64,000 nucleotides of DNA from Myxococcus qinghaiensis (GCF_024198215.1 NZ_JAKCFA010000016.1:186001-250000); one strand, 5' to 3'. Numbered from the stretch's first letter, positions 9,113 to 18,022 are shown. Numbers and translations: made by a program. Notes: generated from the sequence alone by a model not told the origin.

Positions 9113-10912
9113 TCAATTGATTTTCACCAGCGAGCCGCGGACGGTGAGGATTCCACCGGACTTCACCTCGGTCTGGGTATTGCCGCTGGCGGAGAAGCTC
9201 ACGGACGCCTTGTTCGCCACCTGCTTGCCGCTCACGGAGACATTGCCCGTGGCTTCCAGCGTCAGGTTGGCGCCGGCCGTCACCGCCACGTTTCCCTTGG
9301 CGGTGATTTTCACGTCCTTGGCACTGTCCAGGGCGATGCCGCCCTTGGACAGCGACACGGTGTTGCCGTTGCTGTCTTGAATGGAGATGGCGCCGGACGA
9401 GTCGTCCAGCTTCACGATGTGATTGCCGGGCGTCTTGATGACGATGACCTTCTTCTCGTCATCAAACGACAGCTCCAGCTTGGAACGGGTGACGACGGCC
9501 TTGCGCGTGTTCTTCTCGTCGGGGGGATACGCCGGCGCGCGCTGCTTGCTGTACACGGAGCCGAGGATGACCGCGTGGCGCGGGTCCTCGTTCATGAAGC
9601 CCACCACCACCTCGTCGCCGACCTCCGGGTAGAACAGCGCGCCCACGCCGCTGGACGCGTAGAACGTCCCCAGCCGCGCCCACACGCCCTTGCTCGGGTC
9701 CTGGAGCAGCGGCAGCCCCACCAGCACGCGCAATTCGCCGCCGGGGTCCTTGGCCACCTGCTTCACCACGCCCGTCTGCAGCCCCTTTATCGGCGGAAGC
9801 TGTCCGGCCGCGTCCGGCGCCGCGATGTCCGGGTTCTCCGCGGTGAACCAGCGCGGCGACAGGCCGAAGTCCGCCGTCGTCATCCAGCGCCCGTCCTCGA
9901 TGTGGTGGTGCACGGCGCTGATGAAGGCGGCGCCGTTGAAGCGCGGCCCCACGCCCCCCAACTCCAGCATCTTCCCCACCTGCGCCAGCGCGCTGCCGTG
10001 GAAGCGCACCGAGCCGCGAATCTTCGCCAGCTTCGACAGGAGCAGCTCCGCGGAGGCCCAGTCCTGGAGGTCCGCGGGCTGCAACTCCGCGCCCGTCTGG
10101 AGCGCGAACTTCTTCGCGCCGAACACCTGCGCCAGCTGGGCGGAGGTGACGTTGCCCTGCTCCTTCACGGAGACGCTGCGCGGGCCGGACTCGATGAGCT
10201 TCTGCGCGCCCGCGTCCCAGGTGTAGCCCTTGATGGCGGACGCGTCCAACTGGGTGGTGGCATCCATCTCCACCTGGAGGTCCAGGATGGAGCGGCCAAA
10301 GGTGAGGTTCAAGACGGGCGTCTGCGAAGTCTTGGGCTCCGCCACCGTCACCTCGCCGCCGTCCGCCATGACGACCAGGCCGTTGAGCTGCGCCCGCGTC
10401 ACCATCAAGTCCCAGTCGGTGGCGTAGTACTGGACGATTTCGTCGTGCACGCCCGTCGTGGCGGTGACGTCGCCGGACAGCCCGTTGCGCGTCAGCAGCG
10501 TCTTGATGAGCGCGCTGTCCTTCACCTTCTCGAAGAAGCCGCTCTTGCGCTCCAGCGTCATCTTCATCGCCGCGTCGGTCAGCTCCACCACCAGCTTGGA
10601 GCCGGAGGACTGGTCGATTTCCAGCCCCTGCCGGCAGACGACTCCCTGGAAGATGCGCGTGTTGTCCCCGTCGTAGCCGGCGGAGATGACCACCTTGGCC
10701 CCGGGGAGGAAGGTGTCCTGGCTGCTGATGGGGAACAGGCCCGTGGACGCGCTGCCGTCGAACAGCACCAGCTTCGCGCGCGGCAGCTTGTTGACGCCCA
10801 GCCACGTGTCCACGCTGATGACTTGATAGGTCTTGGGGATGACGGTGCCGTTCGATTCAATCGCGAACGTCGCCAGCGCCCCTTCGTTCTTCTCCGGAAA
10901 GGGCGTGGTCAT
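9113..10912 (-). CDS. VgrG-like central spike/hub protein (Afp8-like), 599 aa
   Basis: A gp27/gp5-like fusion. The N-terminal ~350 residues resemble phage late control D/VgrG hub domains. Then comes a gp5-type OB fold around residues 370-450 (GVWARLGTFYASSGVGALFY, then PEVGDEVVVGFMNEDPRHAV, a strong VgrG/baseplate V signature). The C-terminus has a beta-helix made of short repeats (VKITAKGNVAVTAGANLTLE). It forms the trimeric spike under the PAAR tip. The ATG overlaps the stop of the LysM adaptor gene (ATGA), so the two are coupled. Confidence 0.9.
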   Translation of the reverse strand: MTTPFPEKNEGALATFAIESNGTVIPKTYQVISVDTWLGVNKLPRAKLVLFDGSASTGLFPISSQDTFLPGAKVVISAGYDGDNTRIFQGVVCRQGLEIDQSSGSKLVVELTDAAMKMTLERKSGFFEKVKDSALIKTLLTRNGLSGDVTATTGVHDEIVQYYATDWDLMVTRAQLNGLVVMADGGEVTVAEPKTSQTPVLNLTFGRSILDLQVEMDATTQLDASAIKGYTWDAGAQKLIESGPRSVSVKEQGNVTSAQLAQVFGAKKFALQTGAELQPADLQDWASAELLLSKLAKIRGSVRFHGSALAQVGKMLELGGVGPRFNGAAFISAVHHHIEDGRWMTTADFGLSPRWFTAENPDIAAPDAAGQLPPIKGLQTGVVKQVAKDPGGELRVLVGLPLLQDPSKGVWARLGTFYASSGVGALFYPEVGDEVVVGFMNEDPRHAVILGSVYSKQRAPAYPPDEKNTRKAVVTRSKLELSFDDEKKVIVIKTPGNHIVKLDDSSGAISIQDSNGNTVSLSKGGIALDSAKDVKITAKGNVAVTAGANLTLEATGNVSVSGKQVANKASVSFSASGNTQTEVKSGGILTVRGSLVKIN

Positions 10913-11610
10913 GCCAGGGACTCCTTCAGCGGAGGAAACAGCAGCTTCGAGCCCACGGTGAGCCGCCGGAAGTCAGACAGCCCGTTGACCCGCGCCACCT
11001 CGAGATACAGCGTGCTGGTGCCGTAGATGCGGAAGCACATCAGCGGCAGCGTGTCTCCCGCCTGCACCGTGCGCACGTGCGTCAGGTCCGGCGAGCTCAT
11101 CCTCGCCTTGAGCGCCAGCTCCACCTCGTCGTTGTAGCCAAGGAACGTTCCCTTGGCCCTCGCGCGCAGCGGTGTGCCGTCCGGCTTGAACAGCGTGTAC
11201 GTCATGCTCAGCTTGGACAGCCGGCACTTGAAGAGGAAGGTGCCCCACGACAGCTTCAGGTAGTTGGGGCTGTGGATGTTCCCGTTGTAGGTGAAGACCA
11301 GGTTCTTGAACTTGGACACCTGCTCGGCGATGCCGTCGTCGGTGAAGGGCATCAGCCCCGGCAGCGGACTGGGCACCACGCCGGTGCCGTCGAACACCAG
11401 CTCCAGCTCCACCGTGTCCGCGGGAATCCGGTTGAAGTCCGGCGAGCCACCGGGGCTGCCCTGTGTCTGATTGTCGTTGTACTTGACGCAGTACGTCTGT
11501 GAGTACGACGCCGGGTTGATGTACACGGTGTAGCGGCCGACCTCCGACGTGAAGTCGGACTTCTGGTAGGCGATGACGTTCATCTTCTCGAGGCTGCCGG
11601 AGAACCCCAT
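10909..11610 (-). CDS. LysM-containing tube/baseplate adaptor (Afp7-like), 233 aa
   Basis: The N-terminal ~170 residues are the CIS tail protein fold typical of Afp7/gp53-like adaptors. The C-terminus has a LysM-type segment from about residue 178 (VRTVQAGDTLPLMCFRIYGT, then ending KLLFPPL). In contractile machines this LysM adaptor links hub, tube and wedges rather than binding peptidoglycan. It lies next to the spike gene, with an ATGA overlap. The assignment is solid from domain and position. Confidence 0.85.
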   Translation of the reverse strand: MGFSGSLEKMNVIAYQKSDFTSEVGRYTVYINPASYSQTYCVKYNDNQTQGSPGGSPDFNRIPADTVELELVFDGTGVVPSPLPGLMPFTDDGIAEQVSKFKNLVFTYNGNIHSPNYLKLSWGTFLFKCRLSKLSMTYTLFKPDGTPLRARAKGTFLGYNDEVELALKARMSSPDLTHVRTVQAGDTLPLMCFRIYGTSTLYLEVARVNGLSDFRRLTVGSKLLFPPLKESLA

Positions 11611-11612
11611 CG

Positions 11613-11804
11613 CTACCGCTCCTGTCGCGTCTTCAAGATTTGGAGGACGCGGCGCACGCAGTCGTCCACGAGCTTCTGGTGCGCCTGCTTCTCGTCGTCG
11701 CAGCCGCAGTCGCCCACGGGCGTGCTGGGCGTCTCCGGAATCGCCTCGCCGGAGCCGCCCCGCACGCTCATCTGGATGCCGACCTCGTTGACTTCCAGGG
11801 GCAT
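11613..11804 (-). CDS. DUF5908-like small eCIS protein (Afp6-like), 63 aa
   Basis: Begins MPLEVNEVGIQMSV, the conserved N-terminal strand of DUF5908/Afp6-like peptides that occur in eCIS operons between tube and LysM genes. The middle is a Pro/Gly/Asp-rich linker containing CGC, and the C-terminal ~25 residues form a predicted amphipathic helix. GAGG lies about nine bases upstream. Its exact role in the particle is not established. Confidence 0.75.
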   Translation of the reverse strand: MPLEVNEVGIQMSVRGGSGEAIPETPSTPVGDCGCDDEKQAHQKLVDDCVRRVLQILKTRQER

Positions 11805-11814
11805 GGCGCGCGCC

Positions 11815-12345
11815 TCACATCAGCCGGGACGTGAGCTGGGCCAGCTTGACGGCGACGGAGGCCGGGCTGCCCAGGTTCACACGCTCGAAGTAGTTGTAGG
11901 ACAGCTCCAGCGACTCCGTGAGGATGCGGTTCTCCGTGGAGCTCATCGAAGACACCTCCCAGCGCAATGGCCAGGCGTTGATGAAGCCCCACGCCACCAG
12001 CGGCAGCCCATCCTCGTTGAGCAGCAGCACGAGGATGTTCTGCGGCAGGAGTGGCAATGACAGCCCCGAGCCCACGCTCTGTCCGAACCACTCCGCCAGG
12101 AACGAGTCCCGCGTCACCACGCCCCGCTTGAGCACCAGGTTTGCGTACTTGGCGGCCTTGGGCAGCTTGTGCGTGAAGCGGTTCTCGCCCCCTTCCGTGA
12201 CGTCCTCCGTCTCCCAGTGGGCCTCGATGCCGGAGATCTCCTGGAACGAGGCGTCCAAATCGCTCGCCGCCGCGAGCAGGGTCGCGGAGCCGAGGACGGA
12301 GACGCTGAAGTAGAACGCGCCGGGCGGATAGTAGGGTTCGGACAT
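11815..12345 (-). CDS. second inner tube protein (gp19/Afp5-like), 176 aa
   Basis: A T4 gp19-like tube protein. It begins MSEPYYPPGAFYFSVSV and contains FQEISGIEAHWETEDVTEGG, LVLKRGVV and the NAWPLRWE motif near residue 125, all shared with the main tube gene upstream. Afp5-type tube proteins form the first ring between hub and main tube. The ORF extends upstream, but the extension overlaps the preceding tube gene and lacks tube sequence, so the ATG at 12345 is used; its ribosome site is weak, suggesting coupling to the gene 14 bp upstream. Confidence 0.87.
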   Translation of the reverse strand: MSEPYYPPGAFYFSVSVLGSATLLAAASDLDASFQEISGIEAHWETEDVTEGGENRFTHKLPKAAKYANLVLKRGVVTRDSFLAEWFGQSVGSGLSLPLLPQNILVLLLNEDGLPLVAWGFINAWPLRWEVSSMSSTENRILTESLELSYNYFERVNLGSPASVAVKLAQLTSRLM

Positions 12346-12359
12346 GGCGATGACTGGGA

Positions 12360-12812
12360 TTACGGGGCGGCGACGACGAGCGTCTCGAAGGCGACCTCGA
12401 GCGACTCCACGGCGACCTCGTTGCCTTCCGACTTGAGGTCCGTGCCGGAGAGCTTCGTGGGCCACGCGTTGTTCAGGGTCCACGTCATCTTCGGCGCGCC
12501 CTTCTCATCCAGCAGGGCGATGATGACCGTCCGCCGGGCAATCGTGTTCATCTTGATTTCGTTGTACCAATCCCAGAAGCGAGCATCGTTGATGAAGATG
12601 CCCTTGCGCAGCTTCACGTTGCCGACCTTGCCCAGGCCCGGCATCTTGATGGGAAAGAAGCTGGGGTTGTTGCCGTGCCGGTACTCGATGACTTGAGTCT
12701 CCGTCTCCAGGCCATCCACTTCCTGAAAGCTGACGGACGTGTCGTCCCCCAGCTGGACGGAGAAATAGAATTTCGGCAACGGCCAGATATCGTTTTGGAC
12801 TTCTCCTGCCAT
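12360..12812 (-). CDS. main inner tube protein (gp19/Hcp-like, Afp1-like), 150 aa
   Basis: A canonical eCIS tube subunit. PLPKFYFSVQLGDD at the start, FQEVDGLETETQVIEYRHGN at about residues 29-48, then LGKVGNVKLRKGIF, and NNAWPTKLSG near residue 115. The 150-aa length is exactly that of Afp1-type tube proteins. It stacks as hexamers inside the sheath. A strong GAGGAG lies seven bases before the ATG, fitting high expression of the most abundant particle protein together with the sheath gene just upstream. Confidence 0.93.
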   Translation of the reverse strand: MAGEVQNDIWPLPKFYFSVQLGDDTSVSFQEVDGLETETQVIEYRHGNNPSFFPIKMPGLGKVGNVKLRKGIFINDARFWDWYNEIKMNTIARRTVIIALLDEKGAPKMTWTLNNAWPTKLSGTDLKSEGNEVAVESLEVAFETLVVAAP

Positions 12813-12870
12813 GGCGGCTCCTCGTTGAACTCGTGAAGGGTGGAATCAGTCGTCGAAGTTCGGGCGGGCG

Positions 12871-14427
12871 CTACGCGCTGGCGCCTTCCATCTTCTGCTT
12901 GAAGGTCAGCTCGATGAACTCCGCCGGGCGGATCATCTGCAGGGTGACCTGGACGACCATGTAGCCCTCCAGAACGTCCTGCGCCGTCATGGTGCTGCCC
13001 AGCCCGCACTCCACGCTGAACGCATCCGACGCGGTGGCGCCCAGCAGGCCGCCCTGGGACCACAGGCCCTGGAGGAAGCTGGACACCATGGAGGTGACGG
13101 AGGCCCAGGTGTTGCCGTCGTTGGCGGCGAAGACGAAGCGGTCCAACGAGGCCTTGATGGACTGCTCCGCGTAGGTGAGGGTGCGGCGCACCTGGATGTA
13201 GCGCCAGTCATTGCTGTTGCCGTCCAGCGTGCGCGCGCCCCAGACGACGGTGCCCCGGCCCACGAACTCGCGCACGGCGTTGACGGCCTTGCCGTCCACC
13301 GGGACGTTGAGGTCCGCCTGCTGGTCGTTGTTGAGCTTGAACGTCGTGCTGGTGACGCCGGTGAGGCTGACGTTGGCCGGCGCGTTCCACACGCCCCGGT
13401 TGGCGTCGTTCCAGGTGTAGATGCCCGCCATGGCGCCGCTGGACGGCAGCACGTCGTCCTTGCGGGTGATGATGCGCAGCATGTCCGTCAGGAGCGGCAG
13501 CGCGGCGGTGAGGTTCTGGTTCAGCGCCTGGATATCCGCGGCGTCGGTGAGCGTGCCAATCTTGCCGATGTCCAGCTCCACCGCCGCCTTGCGCGAGGGC
13601 GAGTTGGCGTAGAGATTGGCGTTCTCCAGCGTGAGGATGGCCTTGAGTGTCGTGTCCGTCTGGATGTTGGTGTAGTCGAAGTCGCTCACCTCCTGCACCG
13701 TGGTGTGCAGGAAGGGGAAGTACGTCATGCCGTAGTTGAGGTACTTGCTGCCCAGCACGCCCCGGTAGTCGGAGATGACGGTGGACAGGGTGGCCTGGGT
13801 GACGGTGGCGGAGCCATACACATCCAGGACGGCGACGCGGTCCTGCAGCGTGCCGCATTGGGAGAGCATGGCGGTGGCGACATCCCCGTAGTCCGCCAAC
13901 GTGGCCAGGTTCACCGCGTCGGGCACCACGAGCATGGTGGGGCCCACCTGCTCGGCGATGACCGCCAGCCCGTTGATGAGCGTCGCCTTGTCCAGCGCGC
14001 TCTTGTAGTCACCGACGGAGACGATGTACGCGCTGCCGCCGCCGTTGGCGTAGAACAGGCGCAGGCTGTTGAAGAGGACGTACTTGGTGCTCACCGCGGG
14101 GACCAGGTCGTAGTACTTCCAGCCCGGCGTGGCGGCGGTGCCGTCATACACCCGGAAGTCGTAGTCGCCCGACTTCTGCTTCGCGGTGTCGGTGACCTCG
14201 GTGAGGTCGAACGTCGGGTCCGGCGCCCCGCCGAAAATCTGCTGATAGTCGGCCAGCGAGTTGATGCGGACGGGCTTGTTGGGGATGGGCTTGCCGCTGA
14301 GCGTCGCCGTCTGGGTGTAGCCGATGAAGGCGGGCACCGCCGTCTGGATGCCGACGACGGAAGGCGGGAAGGCGTCCAGCTCGGTGACGTAGACGCCGGG
14401 AGTTTTACGGGTTTGCCTGATGGACAT
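12871..14427 (-). CDS. contractile tail sheath protein (Afp2/3/4-like), 518 aa
   Basis: Begins with the sheath N-terminus TRKTPGVYVTELDAFPPSVV, then QTAVPAFIGYT. A middle domain has the GGGSAYIVSVG motif, and the C-terminus has the sheath core (GRGTVVWGARTL, RRTLTYAEQSIKASLDRFVF, RPAEFIELTFKQKMEGASA). It forms the contractile sheath around the tube. GAGAGGA lies a few bases upstream. Only one sheath gene is present, whereas Afp/PVC clusters have three, so this system has a simplified sheath. Confidence 0.94.
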   Translation of the reverse strand: MSIRQTRKTPGVYVTELDAFPPSVVGIQTAVPAFIGYTQTATLSGKPIPNKPVRINSLADYQQIFGGAPDPTFDLTEVTDTAKQKSGDYDFRVYDGTAATPGWKYYDLVPAVSTKYVLFNSLRLFYANGGGSAYIVSVGDYKSALDKATLINGLAVIAEQVGPTMLVVPDAVNLATLADYGDVATAMLSQCGTLQDRVAVLDVYGSATVTQATLSTVISDYRGVLGSKYLNYGMTYFPFLHTTVQEVSDFDYTNIQTDTTLKAILTLENANLYANSPSRKAAVELDIGKIGTLTDAADIQALNQNLTAALPLLTDMLRIITRKDDVLPSSGAMAGIYTWNDANRGVWNAPANVSLTGVTSTTFKLNNDQQADLNVPVDGKAVNAVREFVGRGTVVWGARTLDGNSNDWRYIQVRRTLTYAEQSIKASLDRFVFAANDGNTWASVTSMVSSFLQGLWSQGGLLGATASDAFSVECGLGSTMTAQDVLEGYMVVQVTLQMIRPAEFIELTFKQKMEGASA

Positions 14428-14464
14428 CGGGTCCTCTCTTCGCTGCGTGGGTGGGCTTCGGGGT

Positions 14465-15913
14465 TCAGAGGTTCAGGTAGAGGTCCGAGTAGTCCCGCTG
14501 CTCGAGCGGGGAGGGCAGGGGCGCTCGGGGGATGCCTGAGGGGCGGGTGCCTCGGAGGACACCGGGGATGGGGCCCACGCGGGGCAGCACCATCGCGGGC
14601 GAGGCCACCGGCACGTTGGACATCAGCGTGCTCTCGAAGCCGCCCTGGACCCGGCTCCCCGTGAGCTCGAAGAGCTGGTCGGGGACCTCCTGGAGCGGCA
14701 GCTCCCGGTCCGCGACGAAGAGATAGGCGTCACCCGCTCCGGCGACGGTGACGGGCACCGGACCGGAGAAGGTGACGGGCTGGGGCGAGCCCACGTCGAG
14801 CAGCCGCAGCACGTCGTAGCGGACGCCTCGGGGCGGCACGACGTAGTAGCACCAGCGGGTGCTCCGTCGCTCGAAGCGCAGCTCCGCCCGCAGTGGGACG
14901 ATGCGCGTCTGCTCCGCGCCCAGGTGCAAGTCACACAAGGGATACAGGCCCGTGTCGTCGGCGCTGGGTTTGGCCAACACCAGGTCGAGGAAGCCGAGCG
15001 GCGTCGGGTACGCCTGGGTGTAGAGGACCGTGCTCTCGACGAGCGTCGCTCCGGCGGCGTCGAGTTGACGGATGGTGTAGAGGCCCTCGGGCAGCTCGGA
15101 GAGGTCCAGGTAGAGGAAGGCGCCCACGTGCTCTTCGCGGCCCAGGAGTCCGCGCGTCGCGCGCACCTCCTCGCAGGTGATGCGCGAGGGGGACTGCTTC
15201 TGGAGCAGGACCACCGGGATGCTGCAGGGCCTGCAGAGGACCTCCGCGCCGGAGAGGTCCAGCAGGACGACCTCGTCCGCCCCTGGCACGAGCGGCACCT
15301 GCACCTGCACCTGCACCACGCGCTGCCGGCTGGCCTCGGTGACTTGCTCTCCCGGGTTGAGCAGGACGGGCGCAGTCGCGGTGCCCGCGCAGTGGAGCTC
15401 CTGGTCCGCGGGGGAGGGCGGCTCGCCGGCGAAGTGGGCCTGGAGGTTGTTGAAGTAGAGGTTGACCTCCGTGGGCTGGAAGTCGCTGGGCAGGTCCGTG
15501 AAGTTGACGAAGTAGGGCGTGTCCGGGACGAGCACGAAGGACAGCCACGTCCACTGGCCCACCTTCTCCCGGCGCTCCATCGCCTTGAGCAGCTGCGCGC
15601 GGCGGTTGTAGTCGTAGAGGACGGTGAAGGACGTCCCCTCGTCGCGGAAGATGAGGCCCAGGTCCCGGAGCATCGCCGCCGTGGCCGCCGTGGGTCGGCA
15701 GACCAGGGCCGGGCAGCGGCCCTCGGAGCGATTGAAGTAGGTGTGCCGCAGGTCCACGCTCAACAGCCGCTCGAAGGTGTAGCGACGCGGCAGCGTGACG
15801 TCCTCGAGCGGCTCCGGCGTGGCCAGGCCCTTGGGTTCATGAGTCCGCGCGCCGTACCCGGGCCGCAGGGGCCCGCGCAGGGCCCGCTCGTTGGCGCGTC
15901 GGAAGCGGTTCAT
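14465..15913 (-). CDS. uncharacterised eCIS operon protein, 482 aa
   Basis: I do not recognise a family. The frame can be extended upstream, but the ATG at 15913 overlaps the stop of the DUF4255 gene (ATGA) and removes low-complexity sequence, so it is preferred. The protein has no signal peptide or membrane helix. It starts with an Arg-rich tail and is otherwise soluble and beta-rich by appearance (VYYVVPPRG-like strands, PVTVAGAGDAYLFVADRELP). It ends EQRDYSDLYLNL. Its position between terminator and sheath genes, inside a tightly packed operon, suggests a particle component or assembly factor; function is unknown. Confidence 0.75.
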   Translation of the reverse strand: MNRFRRANERALRGPLRPGYGARTHEPKGLATPEPLEDVTLPRRYTFERLLSVDLRHTYFNRSEGRCPALVCRPTAATAAMLRDLGLIFRDEGTSFTVLYDYNRRAQLLKAMERREKVGQWTWLSFVLVPDTPYFVNFTDLPSDFQPTEVNLYFNNLQAHFAGEPPSPADQELHCAGTATAPVLLNPGEQVTEASRQRVVQVQVQVPLVPGADEVVLLDLSGAEVLCRPCSIPVVLLQKQSPSRITCEEVRATRGLLGREEHVGAFLYLDLSELPEGLYTIRQLDAAGATLVESTVLYTQAYPTPLGFLDLVLAKPSADDTGLYPLCDLHLGAEQTRIVPLRAELRFERRSTRWCYYVVPPRGVRYDVLRLLDVGSPQPVTFSGPVPVTVAGAGDAYLFVADRELPLQEVPDQLFELTGSRVQGGFESTLMSNVPVASPAMVLPRVGPIPGVLRGTRPSGIPRAPLPSPLEQRDYSDLYLNL

Positions 15914-16509
15914 GGGAGCGCCTCGGGCTGGCCGGGCGCCTCGACGCCCTTGGCCGCGGGCACCTGGGCCTGCTGGGCCTCGCCCCGGTAGGGAATCATC
16001 CGGACCTTGTAGAAGACGGACGGCAGGTACTTCACACCCGCGAGCCCCATCAGGTGGTTGAGGCCCAGCAGGTCCAGGTCGACGAACTCGAACGTGAGCT
16101 TGTCGATGTCCGGGTCCAACCCGGGCAGGCTCTGCTGGGTGAACCACGGTGTCTGCTGGAAGAAGCTGATGACGTGGGAGATGGCCTCCAGCCCCACGGG
16201 GTACGCCTGGTCCTCGAAGTTGGCGTACAGCAGGACGAAGAGGTCGATGTAGAGCGGCGGCGCGACGATGCCGTATGTGTCCGCGGACACGGGCACGCTG
16301 CGGTTGTACGTGCTGACGATGGTCTCGTGCCGGATGTTCGCCAGGAACATCACCACCGCGTCGCGCGCGGGGGCCGCGGGGTTGCCCTGGTTGTCCGTCA
16401 GGTTGGAGAGCACCACCCAGGGCTCCTGCCGGGGCGCCGCCTCCGCGTTCCGGATGAACTCATCCAGACGCCTGCGGATCAGCTCCAATGTGCCTCCCAG
16501 CTTGCCCAA
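15910..16509 (-). CDS. DUF4255/Pvc16 N-domain tube-sheath terminator protein (Afp16-like), 199 aa
   Basis: A DUF4255 (Pvc16_N) protein that caps tube and sheath in eCIS. Evidence is LELIRRRLDEFIRNAE at the start, VVLSNLTDNQGNPA, then IDLFVLLYANFEDQ and EAISHVISFFQQTPWF. The usual start sequence occurs at a TTG codon (16507-16509) preceded by GGAGG about eight bases upstream. The ATG further upstream at 16626 would add 39 residues without family similarity. It is the first gene of the operon; a TTG start may limit its dose relative to tube and sheath. Confidence 0.85.
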   Translation of the reverse strand: MGKLGGTLELIRRRLDEFIRNAEAAPRQEPWVVLSNLTDNQGNPAAPARDAVVMFLANIRHETIVSTYNRSVPVSADTYGIVAPPLYIDLFVLLYANFEDQAYPVGLEAISHVISFFQQTPWFTQQSLPGLDPDIDKLTFEFVDLDLLGLNHLMGLAGVKYLPSVFYKVRMIPYRGEAQQAQVPAAKGVEAPGQPEALP

Positions 16510-16671
16510 GACAGGCCTCCGCCGAGCACGCCCGCCGGGCGTGTCTGTGATTGATGTGGATGGTGAGACCCGGAGGGCCGCCGGGGTTTTTCGCGAGCGA
16601 AGATGGAGACGCCCACCGTTCGCCACAGCCGCTCAATGATTCACACGAAATGTTGATTCGTGGGATGGCCA

Positions 16672-16700
16672 GACAGTAACAGGGAAAACAAGTGTGTCAA
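16672..16700 (-). promoter_or_regulatory. candidate eCIS operon promoter
   Basis: On the minus strand a perfect TTGACA (16695-16700) is followed by a weak -10-like TTACTG about 15-17 bases on. It lies ~165 bp before the TTG start of the first eCIS gene. Between them, at 16644-16662, is a short inverted repeat CACGAA...TTCGTG that could be an operator. The -10 is poor, so this is tentative. The rest of the 628-bp gap (16510-17137) shows no gene; the plus-strand frame 16694-17116 looks like noise. Confidence 0.3.
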
Positions 16701-17061
16701 TGGGGGTGGGTCTGTCTGACTTGGCGGGGAGGATGTCTGTTGAAACCTCGCGCGTCTGTATTTGCCGGCCCCCGGGAGGGTGGATTCAGGCGGTGAGTCC
16801 TGCGGCGGGTTTTCGCACGTCGGACGTCCTGCCCCCCGAGGAGACCGGGTGCGTGGACGCGAGAGTCGCGCGGCTCACCTGGAGGGTTCGCGGTGGGGGA
16901 CGTCCCGGACAGCGGGCCTGGGGTGGTGAGGCCCTGAGTCGACGGGAGGAACCGCCGCGACGCCGCGCGGGCCGGATTTTCGGCCTCGGGCGCGATTTCG
17001 CTCGGGGAGGTCGGGTGGACCCGGGGGGAGCCGGCCGGGGACGTAGGACCTGGAAACGAAT

Positions 17062-17091
17062 GAGTCCGCCCTTCTTTCGAAAGGCGGACTC
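17062..17091 (-). terminator. terminator of the sigma factor gene
   Basis: Perfect 9-bp stem GAGTCCGCC/GGCGGACTC with a 12-base loop, about 47 bp after the sigma gene stop. On the minus strand it is followed by a short T-containing run (ATTCGTTT). Confidence 0.7.
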
Positions 17092-17137
17092 GGTGTGGGT
17101 CAGCGACTCCCGGTGAGGGAGTCGGTGGGTGGGGCGC

Positions 17138-18022
17138 TCAGGAGAGCGCGGCGGCGTCCAGGCCCGCGTCGGCCATCAGCAGGGCCAGCTCCGCCTTGAG
17201 CTTGTCCTTGGCGCGAATCTCGAGCTGACGGGCGCGCTCGCGGGAGAAGCCGAAGTGCTCGCCCAACTCGCTGAGCGTCATCTCGGAGTCGCCCATCACC
17301 CGGTTCTCGATGATGAAGCGCTCGCGCGGGTCCAGGCGGCGCAGGGCGCGCTGCACGAGGTCCCGGGTGAGGCCCGCCTGCTGGCGGTCGGCCACCTCGT
17401 CCTCGTGGGACGCGGCGGAGGACTCCACGAAGTCCAGGTGGGTGGCGTCGCCGTCCTCGCCGACGGGCGCGTCGAGCGACAAGTCCCGGCCGCCCATGCG
17501 CTGCTCCATCTCGCGCACCTCGGAGGCCTTCACGTTCAGCTTGCGGGCAATCTCCTCCGCGTTGACGATGCTCGCGTCACCGGCGCCCATGCGCTCCAGC
17601 TCGCGGCGGGTGCGCGCCAGGCTGAAGAACAGCCGGCGCTGCGCCTGCGTCGTGCCCAGCTTCACCAGGCTCCAGTTGCGCAGGATGCAGTTCTGGATGT
17701 ACGCGCGAATCCACCACACCGCGTAGGAGATGAGGCGGATGCCCTTGTCCGGGTCGAACTTCTGCACGGCCTTCATCAGGCCGATGTTCGCCTCCTGGAT
17801 GAGGTCCGACATCTTCAGGCCGTACGAGCGGTACTCGTAGGACACCTTCACCACGAAGCGCAGGTTGGCCGTGACGAGCTGGTGGCCCGCCATCAGGTCT
17901 CCCTTGCGGAAGCGGCGCGACAGCTCCTGCTCCTGAGGCTGGGTGAGCAGGGGGTACTTGTTGATCTCCGAGAGGTACGTGGAGAGGGAGTCCGGGGAGG
18001 CGAAGTTGGAGGTTTCCTGCAT
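17138..18022 (-). CDS. RpoH-like (sigma-32 type) sigma factor, SigB/SigC-like, 294 aa
   Basis: A group of sigma-70 regions is plain: region 1.2/2.1 (LSTYLSEINKYPLLTQ), core-binding region 2 (DLIQEANIGLMKAVQKFDPD, then KGIRLISYAVWWIRAYIQN), the RpoH-box-like segment (LGTTQAQRRLFFSLARTR), and region 4 (LDPRERFIIENRV, LSELGEHFGFSRERARQLE). It lacks the long N-terminal part of a housekeeping factor. The ATG at 18022 gives 294 residues, the size of myxobacterial SigB/SigC; upstream in-frame ATGs give no family sequence. It probably directs heat-shock or developmental genes; which paralogue it is cannot be told by eye. It is monocistronic, with its own terminator and a sigma-54-like promoter. Confidence 0.9.
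   Translation of the reverse strand: MQETSNFASPDSLSTYLSEINKYPLLTQPQEQELSRRFRKGDLMAGHQLVTANLRFVVKVSYEYRSYGLKMSDLIQEANIGLMKAVQKFDPDKGIRLISYAVWWIRAYIQNCILRNWSLVKLGTTQAQRRLFFSLARTRRELERMGAGDASIVNAEEIARKLNVKASEVREMEQRMGGRDLSLDAPVGEDGDATHLDFVESSAASHEDEVADRQQAGLTRDLVQRALRRLDPRERFIIENRVMGDSEMTLSELGEHFGFSRERARQLEIRAKDKLKAELALLMADAGLDAAALS

Noticed and set aside
6397..9120. A 907-codon plus-strand frame across the eCIS baseplate genes
   Set aside because: Antisense to J, gp25 and PAAR genes with clear family motifs; composition is that of a shadow frame.
16694..17116. A 140-codon plus-strand frame in the gap before the eCIS operon
   Set aside because: No Shine-Dalgarno, no motif, noise-like Arg/Gly composition, and it runs through a terminator hairpin.
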